Shown: piece by piece, positions 35,558 to 44,213 of the stretch
Numbering within the stretch: position 1 is the first letter of the stretch
How the letters are laid out: each line of letters begins with the position of its first letter
From: JBALVT01 sp965262875
Lineage (GTDB): Bacteria > Pseudomonadota > Gammaproteobacteria > Pseudomonadales > Halieaceae
Assembly (NCBI GenBank): GCA_965262875.1
Contig: OZ253569.1
Span: 5,332,001-5,396,000, forward strand
DNA length: 64,000 nt
Direction of reading: 5' to 3'
The notes under the pieces: model-generated
Seen by the model: the letters and a program-made list of their open reading frames with translations, nothing else
Databases searched by the model: none
What the model was told of the DNA's origin: nothing
Position numbers and translations under genes: made by a program

Positions 35558-36315
35558 TTAGCCTTTCCTCGCTTTTTGGTCTCGCGCCGCTTCGACGCAC
35601 ACTCCTGCGCTTCCTTCATGCGGTACGACTCACCCTCAATGGCGATGACCTCGCTGTGATGGACTAAACGGTCAATCAGGGAGACCACACACGCGGCATT
35701 GGGGAACACGTCATTCCACTCGCCAAACGGACGGTTCGTTGTCACCAAAGTTGAACATTTCTCATAGCGCCGGTTGATGATTTCAAACAGCAAGTCAGCA
35801 TGACGATTGCTGTAGGAGAGGTAGCCCACTTCATCAATTACCAGCAAGGCGGGCTTGGCGTAGTGTTTCAATCGACGCTGCAGGGCATTGGCGCCATCCT
35901 GACCTGCCAGGTCGTTGAGCATCGCCGCTGCGGTGGTAAACAGCGCCGTATAGCCGTGCATGACAGCGTTATACCCCAGGTTCTGGGCGATCATCGATTT
36001 GCCCACGCCGTTGCTGCCCAGCAGGATAATATTGCTGGCCGTGTCCATAAAACCCAGTTGCATCAGGGCATGAATCGCTTGTGGGTCGATAGCGCTTGGC
36101 CACTGCCAGTCAAACTCACTCATCGGTTTGAACCGGCCCAGCCTGGCGCTGCTCAGGCGCCGTTCGAGTGAGCGCTGTTTGCGCTCGGCAAGCTCCCAGG
36201 CGATGAGCTGTGCCCGCCAGGGGTATTGCTCGTCGGTGATCTCGCCCCAGTGCGCCAGCACGCCGTGGAGCTTCAGTTCAAGTGCCTGCTGTTTGAGTTG
36301 CTCGATATCAATCAT
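35554..36315 (-). CDS. istB: IstB transposition helper ATPase (inner IS21)
   Basis: 253 residues from the ATG at 36315, with AGGAG about 9 nt upstream; it overlaps the istA stop by 8 nt. AAA+ motifs: Walker A LLGSNGVGKSMIAQNL and Walker B LLVIDEVGYLSYSNRHADLL. IstB selects target DNA and stimulates IstA. The C-terminal tail is strongly basic (KRRETKKRGKAK). Confidence 0.93.
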   Translation of the reverse strand: MIDIEQLKQQALELKLHGVLAHWGEITDEQYPWRAQLIAWELAERKQRSLERRLSSARLGRFKPMSEFDWQWPSAIDPQAIHALMQLGFMDTASNIILLGSNGVGKSMIAQNLGYNAVMHGYTALFTTAAAMLNDLAGQDGANALQRRLKHYAKPALLVIDEVGYLSYSNRHADLLFEIINRRYEKCSTLVTTNRPFGEWNDVFPNAACVVSLIDRLVHHSEVIAIEGESYRMKEAQECASKRRETKKRGKAK

Positions 36316-37807
36316 CGGTATCATCTCCTGTCTCGCTTCGGGTGCCATTGAGCTTGTCGTAATCGGCAAGCCGAGCCAGCTTGACGCTGTAGTGTTTGAC
36401 CTTCGCCGGCACGGCGACAGCAAGCGGTGGCGGCAGGTGCTGTTCATCACGGCGGCGCTCAAGAACGTGCTGCACCGCCTCCGGGTAGGGTGATTGCCGA
36501 TCAAGTGCTTCACCCAGAGCTACATGCAGCTCGTCCCGCCCATAATCATCAAGCAGTTGATTGAGTAACCGGACCGTGGTTTTAATGACATGTCCACGCT
36601 GTGCCGATTGCTGCAGCAGCGTCTGGGCGTGCGCCGAAGCATGGCTCAGGCGATCCTGACCCCGGTGTAGTTTGGCGTGGGTTTTCTCCAGCCATAGGGC
36701 ATTGATATGCGCCTCCTGTTCGATTTGCTCCCCTTTGCCAAAGCTGCGCTGATGCTCAGCAATGCATTGATCGCCCTCCACTATCTGGAGCCGCTCCAGG
36801 TCAGCGCTCACGCTCAATGGCTTGTGCACGTATTGATGGGGAATGGAGTAATCATTGAGATCGAAGCGAACATAAGGGGTTTTGGCGGCCCGCACGGGCT
36901 GTCTCTCATGGGTATCAAAGGGATTATCCGGCAAACTCACCTGCTCCTGTAAGAAGGCTTCCCTGACCGTCAACGTACGCTCTTCAGGGCAAGCCCGATC
37001 AGCACTCACACCCTGGCACCAGTGCTCAGCTTGCGCATTGAGTTCGGCCAGTGTTTGCCAGTGACGAGCGGCAAAGAAATTATCGCGAATATAGCGAATC
37101 GCTCTTTCTACCCGGCCCTTTTCATTGCCCCGGGCCACCGCCACCGGGCGTGGTTCGAAGCGATAGTGGGCTGACAAGGCCAGCAAGGTGGGGTGGAAGC
37201 GGATGGCGTCACCGTGGCGCTCCAATACGGCCGATTTAAGGTTGTCGTACAGCAGCACCTTTGGCAATCCTTGCCAGGCCTCGAATGCCGCTACATGGCC
37301 GCGTAAAAAGTGCTCCATTTGCTGGTTGAGATAAAAGCGCAAGAAGATCTGTCGCGACCAGCTCAGCACCATCACAAACGCCATTAACGGCCGCCGGGCC
37401 TTGCCGATCTGAATATGCCCGAACGAACCCCAGTCAACCTGGGCTTGCTCACCGGGCAGGGTTTTTAGGCGTAAATACGCCTCGGGCAGCTTGCGCGGCC
37501 GCAGTTCACTGATACGCTGGCGAAACTGGCTGGGGCCACCGGGGTATCCCCGCAGGCGGGCCATTTCATACAAGCGGGCCGCCGTGAGTGTGGGAAACTC
37601 CCGCAGGGTGTCGATGACAAAGGGCAGATAGGGGTCGATGATCGACGCACGGCGAGTGCGCTCCACCTTGGGCAGGCCAGCCTGTGCCAGTACCCGATCA
37701 ACCACTGAGTGGTGAATGCCAAGCTGGGTCGCAATGGTGCCCGTTCGCCACTTCTCAACAAAATGGTAGCGCAGTATTTTTGCTTCAGTTTCTTTGCCGA
37801 TGGCCAT
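36308..37807 (-). CDS. istA: IstA transposase (inner IS21)
   Basis: 499 residues. N-terminal HTH (TIATQLGIHHSVVDRVLAQA), DDE core (QVDWGSFGHIQIGKARRPL with the first Asp; VLLYDNLKSAV with the second; Glu in GNEKGRVERAIRYIR) and the usual C-terminal beta-barrel region (PYVRFDLNDYSIPHQYV). The sequence is clearly different from the outer IstA, so the two elements are not recent copies of each other. Confidence 0.94.
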   Translation of the reverse strand: MAIGKETEAKILRYHFVEKWRTGTIATQLGIHHSVVDRVLAQAGLPKVERTRRASIIDPYLPFVIDTLREFPTLTAARLYEMARLRGYPGGPSQFRQRISELRPRKLPEAYLRLKTLPGEQAQVDWGSFGHIQIGKARRPLMAFVMVLSWSRQIFLRFYLNQQMEHFLRGHVAAFEAWQGLPKVLLYDNLKSAVLERHGDAIRFHPTLLALSAHYRFEPRPVAVARGNEKGRVERAIRYIRDNFFAARHWQTLAELNAQAEHWCQGVSADRACPEERTLTVREAFLQEQVSLPDNPFDTHERQPVRAAKTPYVRFDLNDYSIPHQYVHKPLSVSADLERLQIVEGDQCIAEHQRSFGKGEQIEQEAHINALWLEKTHAKLHRGQDRLSHASAHAQTLLQQSAQRGHVIKTTVRLLNQLLDDYGRDELHVALGEALDRQSPYPEAVQHVLERRRDEQHLPPPLAVAVPAKVKHYSVKLARLADYDKLNGTRSETGDDTDD

Positions 37808-37846
37808 GACTGCCCTCCGATTGATGACTCCTGTCCAGCCGCTGCA

Positions 37847-38272
37847 CTAATGTCGCCGGAATCTGCGCCTGAACTGACTGCTCTGCAGAAAATCACTGCG
37901 CAAAAAGGGACCGCAGACCGCGCCACAGTGATGGCAGCGCACGGTGGCGTCAGTTTTACCCGGCATATCGGCCCTTTTGATCTCATCAGGCACGGTTTGC
38001 AGTAGATCACGGAGTATTATTGCCAGAGAACGGTGATGCGTTACTTTTTGTTGTTGCCGTTCTCGATAACGCTGTTGGCGAGCGGCATTATTCATGCGAC
38101 CCGGGCGAGTGGCCTGGTACTTCGCTCTGGCTCGTTTAATGGATTCCTTTCTGGCTTCCTGGCTGCAACCATCGGTGCAATACCGCTGGCCGCGATCACA
38201 GTGGGTACAGACGATGACCTGGGCGTAGCAGCGACAACAGTGGTAGAGACGGCTGGATGATGGCATCGACAC
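37847..38272 (-). CDS. Cysteine-rich accessory protein of inner IS21
   Basis: 141 residues. The N-terminal CCRCYAQVIVCTHCDRGQ has a treble-clef-like pattern of Cys pairs and is followed by basic helices (RERQQQKVTHHR); a further CHHCGAVCG lies near the C-terminus. It is probably a small zinc-binding DNA- or RNA-binding protein. It is the first gene of the inner element, 39 nt before istA. I recall similar frames ahead of istA in some IS21 elements. Role unknown. Confidence 0.65.
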   Translation of the reverse strand: MSMPSSSRLYHCCRCYAQVIVCTHCDRGQRYCTDGCSQEARKESIKRARAKYQATRPGRMNNAARQQRYRERQQQKVTHHRSLAIILRDLLQTVPDEIKRADMPGKTDATVRCHHCGAVCGPFLRSDFLQSSQFRRRFRRH

Positions 38273-38900
38273 AAAGGTCGATGAGGGCTGGATTTATTCC
38301 CATTATGTGCAACACTTAACGGGTCGTGCACCTGCACGGTTTTTTTGGGTATGGCGCCAGCGTTGACCGTCAAATCTGTGGTGGCGTCATACCGTTCTCA
38401 GCGACACTTGTTCTTATAGTCCCTACGCTTGAATCGTGCCTGCTTATTGGTCGCTCTTGAGTGTGACTGGGCCGCAGTTCTACCGCGCCGATTCTAATAC
38501 GCCGAGATCCGTCTATTTCAAAATTCGGCAAATAGCTGCGGTTTTGGAGTGGCGTCTACAATCCAGCGCAAGCCCGGTGCCCTGCGTAACGGCGCGCCCT
38601 TTACAGAGCTCCCCGGCTGCTTTAAACGCCTGCAACGCATTCTCCTAAAACGGCTGGGTGGTGATAGGGAGATGGCCAATATCCTGGCGCTGGTGCTACA
38701 CCACGATGAACATCTGGTGATGCAGGCCGTGGAGGTGGCCCTTGAGAGCGGCAGACCCTCCCAACAACACGTGACCAATGTGCCGGGATGGTTGTTAGAG
38801 GGGCCATTACCCGAGCCGCTCAATCCACCGCCAGCACTCGTACTGGTCAATGAGCCCATTGCCAACACACAGCGCTACGATAACCTCAGGGAGAATAAAT

Positions 38901-39674
38901 ATGTCCGTTGATGCAATGATCGCCACACTAAAAGCGCTGCGCCTGTACGGCATGGCTCAATCCATTGAAGAGCTGGCTGAACAGGCCGCACCTGCCTATC
39001 AGCAGGCAGAACCCATCCTCAATGATCTGCTCAAAGCAGAAGTAGCCGACCGCGAGGTGCGGTCTATTAACTATCAAATGAAGGTGGCCAAATTCCCGGC
39101 CCACCGGGATCTTACCGGCTTCGACTTCATCGAGAGCATGGTGACAGAAACACTGGTGCGTTCACTTCACCGGTGCGAATTTATCGAAGAAGCCCAGAAC
39201 ATTGTGCTGATTGGCGGCCCTGGTACTGGGAAAACCCACCTGGCAACTGCCTTGGGTGTACAGGCGATTATCCATCACCACAAACGGGTGAGGTTCCTCT
39301 CTACGGTCGACCTGGTAAACGCGCTGGAACTGGAGAAGGCCGCCGGACGACAAGGGCGAATGGCCAACCGTTTGGCCAGCACTGACCTGGTCATACTGGA
39401 TGAGTTGGGTTATCTCCCCTTCAGCTAGGCGGGAGGAGCCTTGCTGTTCCACCTGATCAGCTTCCTGTATGAGCGCACCAGCATTGTGATTACAACCAAC
39501 CCAAGCTTCTCTGAGTGGCCAAAGGTCTTTGGTGATCCAAAGCGAACAACAGCTCTGCTGGACCGGCTGACACACCACTGCCATATCATCGAGACGGGCA
39601 ACGACAGCTACCGATTCAAAAACTCGACCTGCAATCAAAGGGAGGAAATAACTGGCAAAAAACCAACAAAATGA
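38901..39674 (+). pseudogene. istB: IstB of outer IS21 with nonsense mutation
   Basis: Starts at ATG 38901, overlapping the istA end by 11 nt. It reads through Walker A LIGGPGTGKTHLATALG and Walker B LVILDELGYLPFS, then meets TAG at 39426-39428. The frame continues without shift as AGGALLFHLISFLYERTS to 39674. In relatives a Gln follows LPFS, so a CAG-to-TAG change explains the stop. The outer element is therefore doubly inactive. Confidence 0.88.
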
Positions 39675-39936
39675 GTAATACTTGAGCGAACCAGGTGGGT
39701 CAAAATTAGATGCAAATCCTGGGTCAGTTTTAAGTGCAAATTAACACCCCGTACCCCCTAGCGCCGCAAAGCCTGTCTTTGGCGACAAATTGTCCATAGG
39801 ATGAGTCCGAGTGGGCTTTACCAGACAATCTATCCTGAATTCTAGGTATTAGAGCAGTTTTGCCACTTATTCGAGTGGCACATTGGGTGCGTATGAGGCA
39901 AAATGCGGCCTGTTTTTTATCTAGGAATACTGCCGC

Positions 39937-40155
39937 ATGGCAAAAGAAGACCAAATCGAAATGGAAGGTGAGGTAATTGATACCTTACCCAATACCACTT
40001 TCAGGGTAGAACTGGAAAACGGCCACGTAGTGACCGCACATATTTCTGGGAAAATGCGTAAGAACTATATCCGCATCCTGACCGGCGATAAAGTTCGTGT
40101 TGAACTTACGCCCTACGACCTCAGTAAAGGCCGTATTACCTACCGCGAGCGTTAA
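39937..40155 (+). CDS. infA: Translation initiation factor IF-1
   Basis: 72 residues, the standard length. The S1/OB fold is complete (IEMEGEVIDTLPNTTFRVEL, GHVVTAHISGKMRKNYIRIL, GDKVRVELTPYDLSKGRI). It binds the 30S A site during initiation. The end overlaps the clpA stop by 4 nt, convergent. About 190 nt lie between the outer IS21 end (39746) and the ATG, which must hold its promoter because the usual upstream gene has been pushed 6 kb away. Confidence 0.98.
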   Translation: MAKEDQIEMEGEVIDTLPNTTFRVELENGHVVTAHISGKMRKNYIRILTGDKVRVELTPYDLSKGRITYRER

Positions 40156-42449
40156 TCTGTACTCAGAGCGGGTTCCGGCTTGCTCTGTGTTGCCTCCACC
40201 TTCACATCCAATTTGTCGTCCTCCCGGTTAAGACGCACTAAAGCTGTGCCTCCAGATTTCGACAAGTCCCCAAAAAGCACCAATTCGGCGAGTGGCTTCT
40301 TGATATGCTCCTGGATAACACGCTCCATGGGACGGGCGCCCATATTCACATCATAGCCTTTCTCAACCAGCCACAACCTGGCGTCCTCATCGACATCGAG
40401 CATGACTCGCTTTTCGTCCAGCTGACCCTGTAGCTCGGTAAGAAACTTATCCACCACAGTAAAGATCACATCTTCGCTCAGCGGTTCGAACTGGATGATG
40501 CTGTCAAGCCGGTTGCGAAACTCCGGCGTAAAGGACTTGGTAATAGCCTCCATTCCGTCCGAACTGTGGTCCTGATGGGTAAAACCAATAGTGCGGCGGC
40601 TGATGCTCTCCGCACCGGCATTGGTTGTCATCACCAGTATCACATTGCGGAAATCAGCTTTGCGGCCATTGTTGTCCGTGAGGCTGCCATGGTCCATTAC
40701 CTGCAATAGCAAATTGAACACTTCTGGGTGGGCTTTCTCAATTTCGTCGAGCAGAATCACGCAGTGTGGGTTTTTGGTAACGGCATCCGTCAACAGACCG
40801 CCTTGATCAAAGCCAACGTAGCCCGGTGGTGCACCGATCAGGCGCGATACAGTGTGTCTTTCCATGTATTCAGACATGTCAAAGCGCAGTAATTCCAGAC
40901 CGAGGATATTTGCCAGTTGGCGCGTGACCTCTGTTTTACCGACTCCCGTTGGACCCGCTAATAAAAAAGAACCTATAGGCTTGTCACCCGAGCGTAGTCC
41001 AGCCCTGGCTAACTTGATGGAGCTCGAAAGGTTAGAAATAGCCTTGTCCTGCCCAAACACTACCATCTGCAGATTGCTCTCCAGCTTTTGCAGAGAATCA
41101 CGATCGTCCGAGCTGACCGTCTTTGGTGGAATACGGGCAATCTTGGCGATGATGGCTTCAATATCGGCCACGGCAATCACCTTCTTGCGCTTCGAGGGTG
41201 ATTGTAATTGCTGGAACGCACCCGCCTCGTCGATAACATCAATGGCTTTGTCAGGAAGATAGCGGTCAGTGATGTATCTGGCCGACAAATCTGTGGCTAC
41301 GCGCAGGGCTTTGTCGCTGTAACGCAAACCGTGATAGTCCTCAAACCGAGACTTCAATCCTTTCAGAATCTTATAAGCGTCATCGGGGCTAGGCTCGAGC
41401 ACATCAATTTTCTGGAAGCGACGGCTCAGAGCCTTATCTTTGTCGAAAATCCCACGGTATTCTTGAAAGGTGGTTGATCCTATGCAGCGCATTTGACCGG
41501 AGCTCAATAGGGGCTTCAGTAAGTTGCTGGCGTCCATGACTCCGCCGGAGGCGGCGCCGGCACCAATAATGGTATGGATCTCGTCGATGAACAGAATGGC
41601 TCCCTCGCGCTTTTTCAATTCGGAGAGAAGGCCTTTAAAACGTTTTTCAAAATCGCCGCGATATTTCGTCCCTGCTAGCAGCGCGCCTAAATCCAGTGAG
41701 TATACAACGCTACCTTTGAGAATATCGGGCACCTCATCATCGACAATGAGTTTGGCAAGACCTTCGGCGATGGCAGTTTTACCTACTCCCGATTCACCGA
41801 CTAAAAGAGGATTATTTTTACGCCTGCGCACCAGAATTTGGGTGACTCGTTCTACTTCGGGAATACGGCCAATTAATGGATCAATCCGCCCCGCCTCTGC
41901 CTCGGCATTCAGGTTGGTGGTAAAGCTATCCAGTGGGTTGTTTTCGCTGCCCTCCTCTCCCGCAGATTCCTCGCCCAGGGGTGAGTTAGAATCGGGTATT
42001 TCGCCCTCGTTACCCACCTTGGATATACCATGGGTGATGTAATTAACAACGTCTAATCTCGCGATGCTCTGGGTCTTGAGGAAATAGACCGCCTGACTTT
42101 CCTGCTCGCTAAAAATCGCAACCAGCACACTGGCACCCGTGACCTCTTGCTTGCCGGATGATTGAACATGGAAAACAGCGCGCTGTAATACGCGCTGAAA
42201 TCCCAAAGTAGGTTGTGTTTCCCTATCTTCGTCGCTCTCGGGTATCAGAGGTGTTGTGGCATCGACAAATTCGATAAGGTCGCCGCGCATGGCGGCTAAA
42301 TCCGCACCGCAGGCCTTGAGTACTAATATGGCGTCGTCGTTGTCCAGCAAGGCCAACAGCAAATGCTCAACCGTCATAAATTCGTGGCGTTTGGCTCGCG
42401 CTCCCCGAAAGGCGTCATTGAGCGTTTGTTCCAGATGTTTACTCAGCAT
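40152..42449 (-). CDS. clpA: ATP-dependent Clp protease ATP-binding subunit ClpA
   Basis: 765 residues. Clp_N repeats (1-145), first AAA+ domain with Walker A VGESGVGKTAIAEGLAKL, second with LAGPTGVGKTEVTRQLA. It has no ClpB-type middle domain, which fits ClpA. It unfolds substrates for ClpP and takes N-degron substrates from ClpS. The gene lies 26 nt downstream of clpS on the same strand. Confidence 0.97.
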   Translation of the reverse strand: MLSKHLEQTLNDAFRGARAKRHEFMTVEHLLLALLDNDDAILVLKACGADLAAMRGDLIEFVDATTPLIPESDEDRETQPTLGFQRVLQRAVFHVQSSGKQEVTGASVLVAIFSEQESQAVYFLKTQSIARLDVVNYITHGISKVGNEGEIPDSNSPLGEESAGEEGSENNPLDSFTTNLNAEAEAGRIDPLIGRIPEVERVTQILVRRRKNNPLLVGESGVGKTAIAEGLAKLIVDDEVPDILKGSVVYSLDLGALLAGTKYRGDFEKRFKGLLSELKKREGAILFIDEIHTIIGAGAASGGVMDASNLLKPLLSSGQMRCIGSTTFQEYRGIFDKDKALSRRFQKIDVLEPSPDDAYKILKGLKSRFEDYHGLRYSDKALRVATDLSARYITDRYLPDKAIDVIDEAGAFQQLQSPSKRKKVIAVADIEAIIAKIARIPPKTVSSDDRDSLQKLESNLQMVVFGQDKAISNLSSSIKLARAGLRSGDKPIGSFLLAGPTGVGKTEVTRQLANILGLELLRFDMSEYMERHTVSRLIGAPPGYVGFDQGGLLTDAVTKNPHCVILLDEIEKAHPEVFNLLLQVMDHGSLTDNNGRKADFRNVILVMTTNAGAESISRRTIGFTHQDHSSDGMEAITKSFTPEFRNRLDSIIQFEPLSEDVIFTVVDKFLTELQGQLDEKRVMLDVDEDARLWLVEKGYDVNMGARPMERVIQEHIKKPLAELVLFGDLSKSGGTALVRLNREDDKLDVKVEATQSKPEPALSTD

Positions 42450-42475
42450 TCGTTATTCCTCAGCGGGTTTCTCTA

Positions 42476-42853
42476 CTAGCCTTCAGATGCTTCGATCTCA
42501 CACAGTAACGGGTGTTCGTTTTCTTTGGAGTACTGATTAACCTGTGCAGATTTTGTCTCGGCAATATCTCGTGTGTATATGCCGCAAACGCCCTTCCCAT
42601 GGGCGTGTACCGTTAGCATTACATGGGTGGCCTGTTCGCGGTTCATGCGGAAAAAGACCTCCAGTACTTCGACGACAAATTCCATCGGCGTGTAATCGTC
42701 ATTGATCAATACTACTTTGAACAGTGGCGGACGTTTTAGTTCAGGTTTGGACTCTTGAAGCGCCAAGGAACCGTCGGCGTGATCTTCATCCTCCGCAGAC
42801 ATTCTAGGTTCCATTTGTACTCGCAAATCCGTCACCAAACCACTCTTAGTCAT
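42476..42853 (-). CDS. clpS: ClpS adaptor
   Basis: 125 residues from the ATG at 42853; an ATG at 42802 would give 108 residues, closer to the family length, and neither has a strong ribosome-binding site. The core PPLFKVVLINDDYTPMEFVV holds the N-degron pocket (NDDYTPM), with HAHGKGVCGIYTRDIAETK and ENEHPLLCEIE following. It hands proteins with N-terminal Leu, Phe, Trp or Tyr to ClpAP. Confidence 0.95.
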   Translation of the reverse strand: MTKSGLVTDLRVQMEPRMSAEDEDHADGSLALQESKPELKRPPLFKVVLINDDYTPMEFVVEVLEVFFRMNREQATHVMLTVHAHGKGVCGIYTRDIAETKSAQVNQYSKENEHPLLCEIEASEG

Positions 42854-42989
42854 CAATATTCTTTGCTTCGATAGATATGGTACCAGTATAAGGTATTTCA
42901 AGAGGGAGTTAAGGTCTTGGATGTATTAAATAGTGCGCACTTGGATCGCCGGCCCACACGCTACGCAATTGCCAATACTACGGGTGAGA

Positions 42990-43097
42990 GCCGATTGTTA
43001 TTATGTCCTGTCAAGGCTGTCGACAGCATGGATGCTGTCGCCAAGGCCCCAAGGATGGGTTCACGCCATGCCTGGGCAGGACATAATAGCAATCGGC
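42990..43097. repeat. Long inverted repeat, MITE or REP-like
   Basis: Arms of 21 nt at 42990-43010 and 43077-43097 match at 20 of 21 positions; they begin GCCGATTGTTATTATG. The loop holds a nested palindrome (GACAGCATGGATGCTGTC at 43022-43039) and further GC-rich sequence. The organisation resembles dispersed palindromic repeats common in marine gammaproteobacteria. No frame of note runs through it. Confidence 0.6.
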
Positions 43098-43151
43098 GTC
43101 CTAGGCCTACTCAAAAACTACAATAGAAGAGTTCTAAACAACTGCAGCTGC

Positions 43152-43218
43152 GCTCGGGAGCCGGAAACGGCTTTGCAAACACGCCATAAACCCATCCCTG
43201 GGGGCTCGGCTCCCGAGC
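43152..43218. repeat. Second inverted repeat with 12-bp perfect arms
   Basis: GCTCGGGAGCCG (43152-43163) and CGGCTCCCGAGC (43207-43218) flank 43 nt that contain AAACCCATCCCTGGGG. It follows the first repeat by 54 nt and may be part of one composite unit. The strong stem could also end clpS-side antisense transcription, but no U-tract of note follows. Confidence 0.55.
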
Positions 43219-43256
43219 TTTAATTTGACTATCAAAGTTTTACTAAGGGGATGTTT

Positions 43257-43412
43257 CTAGGAGTTTGTCGGACTATGGACTTAATTAAAAAAGTTGAGTG
43301 TTTTGTGATCAGTTTTAGTGCCGCTACACGAATATCAGAGCAGTTAAGTCTTAAAAACCACAAAGCATTCGTGTAGGAGCGCGTTGAAAGTTTAAGTCCG
43401 ACAGACTCCTAG
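43257..43412. mobile_element. 156-bp MITE-like element
   Basis: Terminal inverted repeats CTAGGAGTTTGTCGGACT (43257-43274) and the reverse complement of CTAGGAGTCTGTCGGACT (43395-43412) match at 17 of 18 positions. An internal repeat CTACACGAAT/ATTCGTGTAG (43324-43333, 43367-43376) forms a second stem. There is no coding capacity. Ends starting with CTAG and of this type recall IS1182-like elements, so it may be moved by such a transposase in trans. Confidence 0.65.
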
Positions 43413-43568
43413 GCCAGTATTCCAGACGAAGTACTCGCTTATATTTTGGCGGTAATCATCCGTCCAAATTTCGAACAGTTAAGTAGCGTCTTCCCCACCA
43501 ATGCCATCGCCCCCAATAAATGGGATAATGTACACCCGGGTGATCTCGAGAAACGGCAATTAGCATAG
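43413..43568 (+). pseudogene. Possible C-terminal remnant of a gene cut by the MITE
   Basis: Immediately after the MITE the frame SIPDEVLAYILAVIIRPNFE continues to LEKRQLA and a TAG at 43566-43568, about 51 codons with protein-like composition and no start codon. I do not recognise the family. It may be the tail of a gene truncated by the insertion, or chance. Confidence 0.3.
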
Positions 43569-43631
43569 CATGACCCAAACATTTGAAACCTTGACCTGAG
43601 CGTCCATATTGAAACGATTGTTAGCCGCCTG

Positions 43632-44213
43632 ATGGCCAGTCTTATTCTTTTTAACAAGCCCTTTGGAGTGTTGAGTCAGTTCACTGACACCCAGGGTCGC
43701 CCGACATTAGCAAATTTTCTGAGCGCTCCGGGTTACCGGGCTGCCGGGCGCCTCGATTTTGATTCTGAAGGATTACTCCTGCTGACTGACGATGGCCATT
43801 TGCAGCAGCAAATTGCCAACCCAAAACACAAACAATGGAAAACTTATCGGGTACAAGTGGAAGGCGAACCGGGGCCGCAGCAAATATCTCAACTGACTGA
43901 AGGGGTGATACTCAAAGACGGTGCCACACGGCCCGCAAAGGCTAAGTGCATTGCCGAACCCGCTGACCTGTGGCCAAGAAATCCGCCCGTGCGGTTTAGG
44001 AAAACAGTAGCCGACAGCTGGATAGAACTCTCTATCCGCGAGGGTCGCAATCGTCAGGTACGCAGGATGACCGCTGCGGTGAACTGCCCTACCCTGCGCT
44101 TGATCCGATATCAAATCGCCCAATGGGAACTCGGTGATTTACAACCCGGGGAGCACCGCAAGGTATCCGTAGATACCCCAGGTCCCGTCAGAAAACCCAG
44201 GAGACGGCGATAG
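43632..44213 (+). CDS. rluE: 23S rRNA pseudouridine synthase RluE-like
   Basis: 193 residues without an S4 domain, like RluE. The catalytic aspartate is Asp42 in GRLDFDSEGLLLLT. Later family motifs are SWIELSIREGRNRQVRRM and LRLIRYQIAQWELG. It should convert one uridine of 23S rRNA (2457 in E. coli) to pseudouridine. It starts the rluE-nudJ-mnmA-hflD-purB run, with its stop overlapping the nudJ start. Confidence 0.92.
   Translation: MASLILFNKPFGVLSQFTDTQGRPTLANFLSAPGYRAAGRLDFDSEGLLLLTDDGHLQQQIANPKHKQWKTYRVQVEGEPGPQQISQLTEGVILKDGATRPAKAKCIAEPADLWPRNPPVRFRKTVADSWIELSIREGRNRQVRRMTAAVNCPTLRLIRYQIAQWELGDLQPGEHRKVSVDTPGPVRKPRRRR

Larger units (their letters stand above)
35271..38560 (-). mobile_element. 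Inner IS21 family element with two accessory genes
   Basis: 3290 bp inserted in the istA of the outer element, with a 5-bp target duplication ATCCA (35266-35270 and 38561-38565). The left end TGTTAGCGCCAC and the right end, read inward as TGTAGACGCCAC, share later blocks CCGCAG and TATTTGCCG. Minus-strand genes in order: a cysteine-rich protein (38272), istA (37807), istB (36315) and a 63-residue protein (35557). All four are intact, so this is the younger insertion. Confidence 0.92.
34099..38911 (+). pseudogene. istA: IstA transposase of outer IS21, split by inner IS21
   Basis: The gene starts at a GTG (34099) with AAGGAG 8 nt upstream. It reads to 35270 (HTH REIVRRTGLSRNTIRKYL, DDE core with FDWSEDW), and resumes at 38566 (RKPGALRNGAPFTELP, LALVLHHDEHLVMQAVE) to the stop at 38911. 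Joining 34099-35270 to 38566-38911 gives 505 residues with no frame break. The joint reads GCAGTCATCCAGCGC, with one copy of the ATCCA duplication kept. Confidence 0.88.
33983..39746 (+). mobile_element. Outer IS21 family element (itself carrying an IS21 element)
   Basis: The ends TGTTAAATTGCA at 33983 and, read inward from 39746, TGTTAATTTGCA are inverted. Each end also carries repeated TTGACCCAC-type binding motifs, as IS21 ends do (34002-34010 and 34036-34044; 39695-39703). Genes istA and istB are on the plus strand but both are broken. Without the inner element it is about 2.47 kb. No flanking target duplication was found. It separates ate from infA, which are normally adjacent. Confidence 0.85.
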
